Notes under the pieces: generated by a model
Told to the model about the DNA's origin: nothing
The model's database searches: none
Seen by the model: the letters and a program-made list of their open reading frames with translations, nothing else
Position numbers and translations under genes: made by a program
Assembly: GCA_934167825.1 (NCBI GenBank)
Contig: CAKPLY010000005.1
Location: forward strand, 1 to 59,309
Reading direction: 5' to 3'
DNA: 59,309 nucleotides
Source of the DNA: an uncultured Bacilli bacterium
GTDB lineage: Bacteria > Bacillota_I > Bacilli_A > RF39 > UBA660
Shown: positions 43,245 through 52,431 of the stretch, one piece after another
Position numbering within the stretch: position 1 is the first letter of the stretch
Layout: every line of letters begins with the position of its first letter

Positions 43245-44228
43245 TTAATTTAACTTAGTTATTATACCTTTGTAGTACTGATATAATTTTGCTACATCGT
43301 TAATTGATATTTTGTTATCGTATGTTACGTCTCCTGCTAAGAAATATTCTCTATCTAGTTCTAATACGCCTTTATAATATCTATATAATTTAGATATGTC
43401 CCCAATAAAGATATTTCCTGAGCCTGTTATATCTCCTAGGATTACAAAGGTATATTCTTTGTTATTTATAGTTACTTTTGATGATGTTGTTATGCTATCA
43501 GTATCTTTTAACTCATTATTATTTTTATCTTTGATTACTATATTATTAGTATTTAGTTTTGTAATAAAAGATGATACTGTAGTTATATTTTCTATTATGT
43601 ATTTATCTTCTTTGATAGTTAGATTACTAATATCTATGTCACTTGTTGTATTATCTCTTATTAGAGTAAATGAGTCTACGATGTAGTTATTGAAATAGAT
43701 ATTAAATTTCATGTTAGATGTTATGTTACCGCTTGTTACTTCTTCATCATTATTTAGTACTTTATAAGTAGCGTTAGTTATGGTTATGTTACTTATTAGT
43801 TCTTCATAGGTATAATCTTTATTTAATATTAGAGTTTTGTTTTCTTTTTTAATACTTCCATAATTAGTTCTTATTAGGGGGTATGTTCTTAGTATTTGTT
43901 CATTATGTTTTACGTTTAAGTTATCTCCAATAATGTCTAGGGTACCATTATCTATTGTGATGTTACTTTTTATTTCTTCATTAGAAGAAGATTCTACATA
44001 TAGATAGATGTTATTTAAGTCATAAACATTTGATGAGATAGTTACATTTTCTGTTACAAAGTACATTGGTTTTAAATTATTTGTATTATCTATTTTTAGT
44101 GTAGGAAGGTTTTTTTCTTGATAACTTTTTTCGCGCATGAAAATATACTTGTTTGTTATACAAATTGATATAACGATTAAGGGTAAGATGACAAGTAGTG
44201 AGATTATTATTTTTTTATTCTTCTTCAT
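43245..44228 (-). CDS. Membrane-anchored protein with C-terminal dockerin-like domain
   Basis: 327 residues from MKKNKKIIISLL. N-terminal signal/anchor helix, a Thr/Asn/Ile-rich beta region (about 50-265), and a C-terminal dockerin type I-like module with two calcium-binding half-repeats (GDITGSGNIFIGDISKLYRY and GDVTYDNKISINDVAKLYQY). Dockerins bind cohesins, and the gene just upstream has a cohesin-like N-terminus. The start overlaps the stop of that gene by 14 bases. The binding partner is inferred. Confidence 0.82.
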   Translation of the reverse strand: MKKNKKIIISLLVILPLIVISICITNKYIFMREKSYQEKNLPTLKIDNTNNLKPMYFVTENVTISSNVYDLNNIYLYVESSSNEEIKSNITIDNGTLDIIGDNLNVKHNEQILRTYPLIRTNYGSIKKENKTLILNKDYTYEELISNITITNATYKVLNNDEEVTSGNITSNMKFNIYFNNYIVDSFTLIRDNTTSDIDISNLTIKEDKYIIENITTVSSFITKLNTNNIVIKDKNNNELKDTDSITTSSKVTINNKEYTFVILGDITGSGNIFIGDISKLYRYYKGVLELDREYFLAGDVTYDNKISINDVAKLYQYYKGIITKLN

Positions 44229-45816
44229 TGTTATCACGCTTCTTTTTCAACATCATATAGGACAATATTGCAATTATAAGTAGTGTTTCTACAATTATTA
44301 CTATCATTAGGTAATTGGTTTGCTTTTCTATATGAATATTGTAGGTTCTTGTTTCGTTATTTTCTGCGGTTACGATTATTTTTACTACACTATTATTTTT
44401 TAGATTGTTATTTCCTTCGATTACATATGTTGCTTTGTCACTAGATAAGATACAGTTTATGTTTAGGCTACTTTCACTACCTATTTTTATGGTATAGTTT
44501 AGTGTATCTTTATTAAACGATATATCATAATTTTCTATTTCTAGTTTTTTTAGGTAGTTATTATCATCAAGAGATTCACCTTTATTTTTTTTAGTTACTA
44601 TTATTTTGTATTCTTTGGTTGTTCCGTCTTCCGCGGTTACTTTTATTGTTATTATGTTTTCTCCAACTTGTAAGTTATCATTTCCTATTATTTCTACTTT
44701 AGACTTATTGCTTGATGGAGTTACTTTTATATCTATTTTATCTGTATCATAAGGGATAGTATACTTATTTTCTTCTTTTTTAGCATCAAGAATTTTATTA
44801 TCTATTATGATGTTTTTTAGGGATGTATCATCTTTTTTGTTATCAGCAGTTTCTTTTCTTACGATGTTTATTTTATATGTTTGAACACTACCATTTTCTG
44901 CTTCTATTTTTATTAGTACTTCGTTTGTTCCTTCTTTTAGAGGTACAGTTCTTGGTCCATAATTATTTACGAATCTTGATTTACTATCCTGTAATGCTGC
45001 ACTTACTTTAACTTGCTCAATATCGTTTTCTACACTTACGTTATAGATAAAGATGTTTTCCCTAAATGGAAGAGATACTTTTTCTATAGTTAGTGCTGCA
45101 AGAAAATTATTTGTGCTACGATAGTCTTTTCTTGTTACGTTTATGGTGTATACTCTTGTTTCGTTATTTTCATTTGTCACATTTATTTTTAGTACGTTTT
45201 TACCATAAGAAAGTTTTATTGTGCCAATATTGCCTGTTACTTTAGCATTTTTATCTTCAGCAGTTGCAGATACTATTATGGTGTCAGCATCTACTTCAAT
45301 ATTGTATTCTAGTCTGTTTTTATCAAAATTAATTTGTTCTATATTTGTGCTTAGGCTACTTAGAAAGTTATTTGAACTTGTTATATTTATACTTTTTGTA
45401 GCACTACTAAGTGATACTTCTTCGAATGATTCATTAGCAAATATTACATTTACTAGTGATACTACTTCGGTTGTGGTAGTGGTAGAATCTTTTACTTTAA
45501 TTATAAGTGTTCCTATATTAAAGTTGTCTTTTTTGTTAGAACTTGTGTATAGTCCTATTTTGTTTTCGCTTGCATCACCTTGCCAGTCATCACTAGCTTC
45601 AAAACTTACTAGGCTTATGTTTTCACTTAGTCTCAAATCCATGCTTAACCCTGTTACTTCACCATCTGTTGCTTGACCTGTTATTTTACAGGTTACATTG
45701 TTATTAGGACTTATCTTTTCTGGGGTACACTCTAGATTTACACTTCCTGTTAGGGCATAAGTTTTTATTGGAATAAGCAAAATTAATAATATAATTACCT
45801 TAAATATTCTTTTCAT
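44215..45816 (-). CDS. Surface protein: cohesin-like domain plus cadherin-like beta-sandwich repeats
   Basis: 533 residues. Signal peptide ends near TYALT. A cohesin-like domain covers about 22-150 (SMDLRLSENISLVSFEASDD, LIIKVKDST). Then four cadherin-like beta-sandwich repeats of about 85-90 residues (PF12733 style), each ending in an ENNETR/ENGSV.TYKI.V.RK-like strand. One C-terminal membrane helix at about 503-525 and a charged tail KKKRDNNEEE. No LPXTG. It is exported and held by its own helix. Coupled to the dockerin-like gene. Confidence 0.85.
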   Translation of the reverse strand: MKRIFKVIILLILLIPIKTYALTGSVNLECTPEKISPNNNVTCKITGQATDGEVTGLSMDLRLSENISLVSFEASDDWQGDASENKIGLYTSSNKKDNFNIGTLIIKVKDSTTTTTEVVSLVNVIFANESFEEVSLSSATKSINITSSNNFLSSLSTNIEQINFDKNRLEYNIEVDADTIIVSATAEDKNAKVTGNIGTIKLSYGKNVLKINVTNENNETRVYTINVTRKDYRSTNNFLAALTIEKVSLPFRENIFIYNVSVENDIEQVKVSAALQDSKSRFVNNYGPRTVPLKEGTNEVLIKIEAENGSVQTYKINIVRKETADNKKDDTSLKNIIIDNKILDAKKEENKYTIPYDTDKIDIKVTPSSNKSKVEIIGNDNLQVGENIITIKVTAEDGTTKEYKIIVTKKNKGESLDDNNYLKKLEIENYDISFNKDTLNYTIKIGSESSLNINCILSSDKATYVIEGNNNLKNNSVVKIIVTAENNETRTYNIHIEKQTNYLMIVIIVETLLIIAILSYMMLKKKRDNNEEE

Positions 45817-45825
45817 AATACCTCT

Positions 45826-46218
45826 TTACTCTTCGTTTTCTTCAGTAGATTCTTTTTCTTTTACTTCAAGTAATTTTATATATTCGCTATCTTCATATTT
45901 TCCTGCGATATATCCTTGGATATTGTTTTCTGTTTTTATTTTATACCAAGTATAGTATTCGTCTGTTGTTTCTTCAATGATTGTATATATATCACCTTTT
46001 TTTACTTTTCCTAGAACTTCACTTTTGGTATTAGTGTCTTTTCTTATATTTATTTCATCATTTACTACTTCTAGTTGTTTTATGTATTCATCTCTTTTAT
46101 TTGTCATTATATTTACTTCAGTTGTTTTAGAATTAATATTCTTATATACTAGTAGTGCTCCAAGAGATAAAGCAATTACTGCTAGTAGGATTATTAGAGT
46201 TATTTTTTTATTTTTCAT
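45826..46218 (-). CDS. Membrane-anchored bacterial SH3 domain protein
   Basis: 130 residues. One N-terminal membrane helix (about 6-26), then an SH3b domain at about 55-115 (KDTNTKSEVLGKVKKGDIYT then YTWYKI and GYIAGKYED). SH3b domains bind peptidoglycan. The C-terminus is Glu-rich. The start overlaps the cmk stop by 11 bases, and the cohesin-like gene follows 9 bases downstream. Confidence 0.85.
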   Translation of the reverse strand: MKNKKITLIILLAVIALSLGALLVYKNINSKTTEVNIMTNKRDEYIKQLEVVNDEINIRKDTNTKSEVLGKVKKGDIYTIIEETTDEYYTWYKIKTENNIQGYIAGKYEDSEYIKLLEVKEKESTEENEE

Positions 46219-46864
46219 AATGGGCCTCCTTTATATTTTTTAACATTATTTCTAATACTTCTTCGATTGTAAGATTTGTTGTATCTATTTTTATGGCGTT
46301 TGTTGGTTCAATGAAGTTTTTGTCTAGTATATCTTCGGCGTCTCTTTTTTTTAGGTCATTTAACACCTCTTCGTAGGTTATATTTTCCTTCTTTATTTTT
46401 TCTTCATATACACGTTCCGCCCTCGTCTCAACGGATGTATATAGATAAAACTTATAATCTGCATTTGGGGCAATAACTGTACATATATCCCTTCCTTCAA
46501 TTACTATGTTACCAGATTCTACAAATTTGTATTGGATATTTCTTATGTACGTTTTTATTATTTTGTTATCTGCGATTTTTGGAGTAAACGTTGTTACTTC
46601 TTCTAATCTTATTATATCTGTTACATCTTTATTATTTAATATTACTCTTTGTTTGTTATCTATATTTTTAAAGTCTATTTGTATTTTAGATAAATCTTTT
46701 TCAAACATTGGAGAATTTATATCAAGATATTTATTCATAATAAGATACGCTATACATCTATAAATAGAACCTGAGTTTAGATATCTTAGATTTAGCGATG
46801 TTGCTAAAAGATAAGATATCGTAGACTTACCTGTACCGCTTTTGCCATCAATTGCTATTATCAT
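46208..46864 (-). CDS. cmk: Cytidylate kinase
   Basis: 218 residues. Walker A GKSGTGKS at about 7-14, the CMP-binding region LRYLNSGSIYRCIAYL, and the LID region with VIEGRDICTVIAPNADYKFYL. It phosphorylates CMP and dCMP. It is somewhat diverged: in most Cmk proteins the motif GRDIGTVV is seen, here GRDICTVI. First gene of a unit that continues into the SH3 gene. Confidence 0.92.
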   Translation of the reverse strand: MIIAIDGKSGTGKSTISYLLATSLNLRYLNSGSIYRCIAYLIMNKYLDINSPMFEKDLSKIQIDFKNIDNKQRVILNNKDVTDIIRLEEVTTFTPKIADNKIIKTYIRNIQYKFVESGNIVIEGRDICTVIAPNADYKFYLYTSVETRAERVYEEKIKKENITYEEVLNDLKKRDAEDILDKNFIEPTNAIKIDTTNLTIEEVLEIMLKNIKEAHYEK

Positions 46865-46954
46865 TTTATCACCTTTTTCTTATATATTTATTTTATCATA
46901 TTTAATGTGCTTTTTAGACAAAAAATGATATTTTTAAGAAAAATTTTTATAACA
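46865..46954. other. Upstream region of cmk
   Basis: About 90 bases containing an AAAAGGTG ribosome site and AT-rich promoter-like sequence. Nothing else seen. Confidence 0.4.
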
Positions 46955-47158
46955 TCAATCTTTCTGTTTCATAGAGTTGTAACCAATTCTATCCGCAGAC
47001 ATAAATTCCGGTAAGAGCTACCGTACTAATTTCTAAGAAGTAAAGATATTTTTTATTTACTATCCTTTATATTATTATATACAATTGTAATCTATTGTTT
47101 TATTTATTAAAATTCTTTGTTTATCACTAGGATATAATCTAAATTTATATGCTCTATA
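46955..47158 (-). mobile_element. Decayed TnpB (IS200/IS605 OrfB) relic with internal deletion
   Basis: One minus-strand frame of 68 codons. It begins YRAYKFRLYPSDKQRILINK, the classic start of IS200/IS605-type TnpB (usually preceded by Met). After several in-frame stops it ends LPEFMSADRIGYNSMKQKD-stop, which resembles TnpB C-termini. The catalytic middle (about 300 residues) is gone, so only the two ends of the gene remain. No functional start codon is present. A -35-like TTGACA lies upstream. No left or right end hairpins could be confirmed. Confidence 0.65.
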
Positions 47159-47470
47159 TATACCATCATCACTCTACATGAAAACAACACTACAATAACA
47201 TTACCACGTAAAATAAAATGTGTCAATAGAAATGTTAAATTTTGTAAAAACTTAGCATATGTGTTATCAAAAATATACATTTGTTCGTTTGTTAAAGCCT
47301 TGTTTTATATACCAAAAACACATTTTGTGCATTAAAAAGCAAATATAAAAACTAAAAATATTTTTTGCAACTTTTATTCATTTTTTAAGAGACTATTTCT
47401 TATTCTTAAGTTATACTTTTATAGTTTTTAAAGAAACGATATATAATATGTTTTTTTGTTACGATAGAAA
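47159..47470. other. AT-rich region between the TnpB relic and the next terminator
   Basis: About 310 bases without an open frame of note. It may include the former left end of the IS element, with TTGACA on the minus strand near 47220. No gene can be supported. Confidence 0.4.
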
Positions 47471-47498
47471 AAAACTCTATAAAATTTTATAGAATTTT
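47471..47498 (-). terminator. Terminator after the InlB-like repeat gene
   Basis: A long AT-rich stem TTCTATAAAA / TTTTATAGAG with essentially no loop, followed by seven T on the minus strand. Confidence 0.65.
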
Positions 47499-47505
47499 CT
47501 TTGTA

Positions 47506-49182
47506 TTAATTTTGTTTCTTAGTTACTTTATATATATAATATCCTGTATATACTAGTGATAAGATACCTACTAGATACGCTACGTATAGTAAGAAACTTC
47601 CAGTATTAGGATTTTCTATTTCACTACCTTGTTTATAGCAAGCATAGTATTTAGAAGGTGAAGTTACTTTTTCTTCAAGAATTGGATTAGAGCAATCATT
47701 TTCTTTTTTTGTCCATCCTGCGAATGTTACTCCATCTTTTTTAGACTTGATATATTTAATATCATCAATATAAAGATTCTTTATATCACTTTCACTTAGA
47801 ATATTATTTTCGTAATCTATTAGTTGTCCAGAATATGTTTCAAAATCAACATGATATGTATAGCAAGCATATATTGTCATATTGTTTTCTACATTTGGTA
47901 TTTTTCCACTTCTTTTTGTATTTGTACAACTACTACTAGTGGACCAAGAATAATTTACGCCTGTTGCTAAGTCTTTTAATTCAAAATCATTAAAAGTTAG
48001 ATTTGCAGTATTTACTTTAACTTTTGAACCAGTTTGTTCTTTATCGTTATAATATAGTTTTCCTTTTTCGTATTTTACATTTATTGTTAATTCTGTTAAA
48101 TAGCATGCATAATATGTTTTATTTTCATTTAATGTAACTTTTCTTGTTAGGATATTTTCACATGTAGTATCACTTGAGGAAGTACTCCATCCTTTGAATA
48201 CTAATCCTGTTTTTATTGCTTCATAGTCAGTTGGGTCAAATTCTGTTAGTTTATCAAGTTGTAGTGTATTTTTTCCATCTATTGTTCCACCATTTGCATT
48301 TAATTTAACTGTATAAGAAGTTGTTGGCGTATTTCCTGTACATGTTCCCCATTTTGCTTTTAGAGTTTTTCCTGATTCTTCTTTATCTATATAATTTGTT
48401 AATAATTTTGTTCCATCTAACCAACCTTCAAAATTATAACCATTACTACAAGCAGTATCTTTTTTAGTTACTTTTAATTTAGTGTCTGATATAGAAATCT
48501 GATCCGTAATAGATAATGTTTTTTTAGATGTTCCATCAGTAAATTCTCCACCATTTGCATCAAATGTTACTGAAAATGTAGTTGTTCCTGCACTGTTTCC
48601 TTTACATGCTCCCCATACTGCAGTTAAATGTTGACCATTTTCTTCAGAACTTACATATTTATACAACACTTTTCCATTTGGTTTTTTCCATCCTTCTAAT
48701 TCATACCCTTCACTACAGTCATCTGTTATTTTTGATACCTTTGGTAATTTTTCAAAGTAGAATCTGTCTTCATATGATACTTGCTTTGATGTACTACCAT
48801 CACTGAATGTCCCACCATTAGAACCAAATGTAACATGATATTTAGTTGTAGTTCCTCCGCCATCATCAGTAGCAGTTCTTGGTGATGCAGTACACTTAAA
48901 ATCTGCAACAAAAGGTACATTTAAAGTATAGCCTTTAGGACAAGTATTTTCTGATTCATTATATACTCCATAACATTTACCTGTTGATGAATCATAGTTT
49001 TTAAATCCATTGCTTGGACAGCACTTGCTTCCTGAGACTAATTCATAATTTACCCCATCATAAGTATTACAAGTCATTAGTGAATATGTATCATTAATAT
49101 TTATTATCCATGCGGTTAAACCCGTTACTATAGCAAGGCATCCTAGTACAATAGATAACATAACTTTCCTTTCTTTATTCAT
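47506..49182 (-). CDS. Surface protein with InlB/Listeria-Bacteroides repeats and NPNTG sorting-like signal
   Basis: 558 residues. N-terminal signal/anchor helix (about 8-28), a Cys-rich segment (CNTYDG to CTASPR), then several Listeria-Bacteroides (Flg_new/InlB B-type) repeats with VTF(G/D).NGG.F.DG and YELEGW/YNFEGW/VFKGW motifs between about 115 and 520, many holding paired cysteines. The C-terminus is NPNTG, a hydrophobic helix and KKQN. This looks like a sortase substrate with an unusual NPxTG motif. The repeats are often found in adhesins. The promoter is at 49230-49258. Confidence 0.87.
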   Translation of the reverse strand: MNKERKVMLSIVLGCLAIVTGLTAWIININDTYSLMTCNTYDGVNYELVSGSKCCPSNGFKNYDSSTGKCYGVYNESENTCPKGYTLNVPFVADFKCTASPRTATDDGGGTTTKYHVTFGSNGGTFSDGSTSKQVSYEDRFYFEKLPKVSKITDDCSEGYELEGWKKPNGKVLYKYVSSEENGQHLTAVWGACKGNSAGTTTFSVTFDANGGEFTDGTSKKTLSITDQISISDTKLKVTKKDTACSNGYNFEGWLDGTKLLTNYIDKEESGKTLKAKWGTCTGNTPTTSYTVKLNANGGTIDGKNTLQLDKLTEFDPTDYEAIKTGLVFKGWSTSSSDTTCENILTRKVTLNENKTYYACYLTELTINVKYEKGKLYYNDKEQTGSKVKVNTANLTFNDFELKDLATGVNYSWSTSSSCTNTKRSGKIPNVENNMTIYACYTYHVDFETYSGQLIDYENNILSESDIKNLYIDDIKYIKSKKDGVTFAGWTKKENDCSNPILEEKVTSPSKYYACYKQGSEIENPNTGSFLLYVAYLVGILSLVYTGYYIYKVTKKQN

Positions 49183-49229
49183 TCTTTCACTCCTTTTTCC
49201 TTATTAATAGACTTACTCTATCTAATAAG

Positions 49230-49258
49230 ATAATATCATAAATCTACAAATTATACAA
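49230..49258 (-). promoter_or_regulatory. Promoter for the InlB-like repeat gene
   Basis: Minus strand: -35 TTGTAT (49253-49258), 17-bp spacer, -10 TATTAT (49230-49235), about 47 bases before the ATG. Confidence 0.55.
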
Positions 49259-49329
49259 GAATTTTTGATATTCAGTAGAAAATTCATACATTAATTTTAA
49301 TATTTAGAATAAAATATAATGGTGATAAT

Positions 49330-49581
49330 ATGAATATGTATTTAATTGGGGAGTATGTAAAAAGAATAAGAAAAGATGATATATATAATTATGGTGTTAA
49401 GGAGGGTATATTTTTAGAAGACTATGAGATAAATATAATTTATTTTTATATAAAGAATTATTATAGGGATGTTATTAATGGTAATGTTAAGGATATACTT
49501 GATGATATAAAGGATAAAGTTAAGGTAAGTACTTATAATAAGATATTAGAATTATATAGTAGATATAAGGATAAGATATAG
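49330..49581 (+). CDS. Small helical protein, DUF2624-like
   Basis: 83 residues, all-helical. The pattern of a short helix, then YNYGVKEGI, then helices ending ILDDIKDKVKVSTYNKILEL resembles the small DUF2624 (YqfT-type) family of Bacilli, an uncertain match. It has a GGTGAT ribosome site. A TATAAT lies at about 49315-49320, giving a very short leader. Function unknown. Confidence 0.65.
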   Translation: MNMYLIGEYVKRIRKDDIYNYGVKEGIFLEDYEINIIYFYIKNYYRDVINGNVKDILDDIKDKVKVSTYNKILELYSRYKDKI

Positions 49582-49621
49582 AATTAGTTTACAAACATTT
49601 ACATATATTTTTATAAATTTC

Positions 49622-49650
49622 TTTACTTTGGAGAATAATAAAGTTATAAT
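49622..49650 (+). promoter_or_regulatory. SigA-type promoter for spoVB
   Basis: -35 TTTACT (49622-49627), 17-bp spacer, -10 TATAAT (49645-49650), 25 bases before the ATG. In Bacillus spoVB is under SigE, so a vegetative-type promoter here is of note. Confidence 0.65.
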
Positions 49651-49675
49651 TTAATATATGTAAAGGAATGGTTTT

Positions 49676-51295
49676 ATGAAGAAATCTAATTTTTTAGAAG
49701 GAGCATTTATTGCTACTTTTGCTATTATATTTACTAAGGTACTTGGGGTTATTTATGTAATACCGTTTTATAATATTATTGGGGAACAAGGAGGAGCATT
49801 ATATGGTTATTCTTATACTATATATAACTTCTTTTTATCTATTTCTACGGTAGGACTTCCTCTTGCTATTAGTAAACTTACTAGTGAATATAACACTCTT
49901 GATATGACTAGTGAGAAAGTAAGGTTATATAAAATATCTAGGAATTTAATACTTATATTTTCTATTGTTTCTTTTTTGATATGTTTTATATTTGCTAAGG
50001 AAGTGGCTTATTTAATTATTGGTAATATAGAGAATGGTAATAGTATTAGTGATGTTACTTTTACTATTAGGATGGTATCTTTTGCACTTTTAGTGGTGCC
50101 TTTGGTTAGTATTATGAGAGGTTATTTACAGGGGCATAAGTATATTAAAGAACCTTCGGTTAGTCAGGTTATCGAACAAGTTGTTAGGGTTATTGTGATA
50201 CTTCTTGGTAGTTATCTTACTTTAAGGGTGTTTCATTTATCTTTGAAGACAGCGATTGGGGTATCTGTGTTTGCTTCTTGTTTGGGTGGATTGTTTGCGT
50301 ACTTTTATTTATTTGATATTATGAGGCAAAATAAAAGTAAGTTAATACCTAGTAATGTTAGCGAGGAAAAAGTAAGCAATAAAGAAATAATTAAGAAGGT
50401 TATTACTTATAGTATACCTTTTGTTATAATTACTTGTGCTAATCAAATATATAATTCTACTGATATGATATTACTTCTTAGAATACTTGGTAGATTTGGA
50501 TATACTGGTAGTGAGATAGAAACTATTAGTAGTGTATTTACTACTTGGGGAGTTAAAATTAATTCTATAGTTATTGCAATTAGCAATGGGCTTATTATTA
50601 GTTTAATACCACATATAGTTAGTTTATATGTAAAAAAAGAATATGATAATGTTAATACTTTGTTTAATAAATGTTTAAAGATAGTGCTTTTAGTTATTAT
50701 TCCTATTAGTGTATTTATAAGTGTTAATTCTTATTCTGTTTGGATGATATTTTATGGAGAGAATAAGTTTGGATATTTAATTATAAGACTTAATATTTTA
50801 CTTACTATATTAGATAGTTTATATCTTATTGTTAATAGTTTACTTCAAAGTTTAAGCAAGTATAAGATACTTTTTACTACGGTTGGGCTTGGTATTGTGA
50901 TTAATTTGATATGCGATATTCCTATGATGTATTTATTTGATTATTTAGGGCTTCATGCTTTTTATGGGGCGATATTTGCTACTTTTATGGGACTATCTGC
51001 TTCGCTTGTTATTGCATTTAGATATTTAAAGAAGGAACTTAATTTTAGTTATAAAAGCACTATTAAGTTAATTCCTAGAAGCATTATAAATATAGTTATA
51101 TTGGTTGTAATTAATTTGCTTGTTAGTTTAGTTCTTCCTATTAGGAGTAGTTCTAGATTGATGCAGATAGTTAATGTTGGGGTTCTTGGTGTAGTATCTT
51201 TAGTGTTTTATATAATATTATATAGAAATTATTTGGAAGAGATATTACCTAGTAAGGTTGTTAGGATGCTTAAGAAAGTTAAGGTAATAAAGTAA
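49676..51295 (+). CDS. spoVB: SpoVB-like MOP-family flippase
   Basis: 539 residues with about 14 membrane helices. The start FLEGAFIATFAIIFTKVLGV and YGYSYTIYNFFLSISTVGLP at about 43-62 match the SpoVB/MurJ-like polysaccharide export family. SpoVB acts in cortex synthesis of spores. Paralogues (YtgP/MurJ-like) flip lipid II in growing cells, so the exact role is uncertain. Monocistronic. Confidence 0.85.
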   Translation: MKKSNFLEGAFIATFAIIFTKVLGVIYVIPFYNIIGEQGGALYGYSYTIYNFFLSISTVGLPLAISKLTSEYNTLDMTSEKVRLYKISRNLILIFSIVSFLICFIFAKEVAYLIIGNIENGNSISDVTFTIRMVSFALLVVPLVSIMRGYLQGHKYIKEPSVSQVIEQVVRVIVILLGSYLTLRVFHLSLKTAIGVSVFASCLGGLFAYFYLFDIMRQNKSKLIPSNVSEEKVSNKEIIKKVITYSIPFVIITCANQIYNSTDMILLLRILGRFGYTGSEIETISSVFTTWGVKINSIVIAISNGLIISLIPHIVSLYVKKEYDNVNTLFNKCLKIVLLVIIPISVFISVNSYSVWMIFYGENKFGYLIIRLNILLTILDSLYLIVNSLLQSLSKYKILFTTVGLGIVINLICDIPMMYLFDYLGLHAFYGAIFATFMGLSASLVIAFRYLKKELNFSYKSTIKLIPRSIINIVILVVINLLVSLVLPIRSSSRLMQIVNVGVLGVVSLVFYIILYRNYLEEILPSKVVRMLKKVKVIK

Positions 51296-51360
51296 GATAG
51301 ATGGATTATCTAGAAATAGATTTTGATATATAGAAATGGAATTTGATGAATAAAAAAGAA

Positions 51361-51396
51361 AAAAGGTAATTAAAATTATGATTTAACTACCTTTTT
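51361..51396. terminator. Bidirectional terminator between spoVB and fic
   Basis: Stem AAAAGGTA / TACCTTTT with an inner TAAA / TTTA. A and T runs serve both convergent genes. Confidence 0.8.
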
Positions 51397-51401
51397 GTTG
51401 G

Positions 51402-52337
51402 TTATTTATATTTTTTTAGATTATTCATAGTTTTTACAAGTCCGTATGTTTTATTGTTTTCTGGAGTAGATACAGATTCAACTTTACTTATAAATTTTTC
51501 TGGGGCTGTGTTTAGGAGATTCATTGATTTATATATTTGTTCATCTGCCATATCTAGTATAAAGTTAAACCATCTATTTATATTATCATTTGTATTATGT
51601 GTTAAATCAAAATAGATGTTGTCTACTCTTTTTGTATATGATGCTTTATTTATCAGGATACTTTCGGACAAGTTTAATGGACTAAGTTTTAGTTTCATTC
51701 CATATAGTTTATTTATTGCTTCGGTAAATTTAATGTTATGTAATACTCTTACTGTTCTTCCGTTTCCATCTTTATACGGGTGTATTCTTATGAAAAGTAA
51801 ATGCATAAGAGAGCTTACTAGGAATGGGTTACTAAATAAAAGTGATGTTCTATTTTGTTTATAGATATTTATAAAGTCGTTCATGAATTTATTTACGTCT
51901 TCTTTGTCTGCTCCACGATAGAATATTTCTTTTGTACCATCAGGATAATTATTACCTACAGTTATATCAGTATCACGATAATTAAATGATGGTTCTAACT
52001 CTCCTTCCATAACAAAGTTATGAATATTGTGGATTTGTTTATGTGATATATTAAATGTTTCAAAGAAGATATTTCTTTCTGTTAGAGCTTTTGCGTTAAA
52101 GTTAGAGTGTTCTATATTTTGACTATATTTTAATTCTTCATATAAATTATATATCCAATATTTGATTATATAATCTGTATCATAAGTTGCAAGTTTTTTC
52201 ATGTATCTATCAAACTCTTTATTAGTGTCTTCCAAGTGATATAAAAGATTAGAATTCAATTTTATTTTGTCTACATATTCTTCCAAAGAAAAATAACTTA
52301 CGTACTCTGGATTTCTACCAAAATTATCTATTGCCAT
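51402..52337 (-). CDS. Fic family protein (AMPylase-type)
   Basis: 311 residues from MAIDNFGRNP, set by the GGGAGGG ribosome site; an in-frame upstream extension crosses the promoter and is unlikely. The Fic motif is complete: HPYKDGNGRTVR at residues 186-197 with catalytic His186. An inhibitory-type motif lies at 72-77 (SQNIEH), where the usual (S/T)xxxE(G/N) ends in His. Fic proteins mostly transfer AMP to target proteins. It is divergent from lexA with a strong promoter. No antitoxin gene sits next to it. Confidence 0.92.
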   Translation of the reverse strand: MAIDNFGRNPEYVSYFSLEEYVDKIKLNSNLLYHLEDTNKEFDRYMKKLATYDTDYIIKYWIYNLYEELKYSQNIEHSNFNAKALTERNIFFETFNISHKQIHNIHNFVMEGELEPSFNYRDTDITVGNNYPDGTKEIFYRGADKEDVNKFMNDFINIYKQNRTSLLFSNPFLVSSLMHLLFIRIHPYKDGNGRTVRVLHNIKFTEAINKLYGMKLKLSPLNLSESILINKASYTKRVDNIYFDLTHNTNDNINRWFNFILDMADEQIYKSMNLLNTAPEKFISKVESVSTPENNKTYGLVKTMNNLKKYK

Positions 52338-52362
52338 AATATTCCCTCCCTTAATTGGCCTT

Positions 52363-52391
52363 ATTATAGCATTTTTGATATCGTTTGTCAA
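52363..52391 (-). promoter_or_regulatory. SigA promoter for fic
   Basis: Minus strand: consensus -35 TTGACA (52386-52391), 17-bp spacer, consensus -10 TATAAT (52363-52368). Very strong by sequence. Confidence 0.85.
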
Positions 52392-52409
52392 ATTTATTAT
52401 GTAAAAAAG

Positions 52410-52421
52410 CAAACATTTATT
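52410..52421. promoter_or_regulatory. Candidate LexA operator 2
   Basis: CAAACATTTATT inside a perfect palindrome GCAAA-N6-TTTGC (52409-52424). It shares CAAACATTT with operator 1 and lies 19 bases upstream of the fic -35 box. Confidence 0.4.
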
Positions 52422-52431
52422 TGCGAAACTC

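Noticed and set aside
48726..48920. Second minus-strand frame inside the InlB-like gene
   Set aside because: It is a shifted frame within a much longer, well-supported coding region.
49582..49621. CAAACATTTACA as a third LexA box upstream of spoVB
   Set aside because: Only one half-site matches and it is not palindromic.
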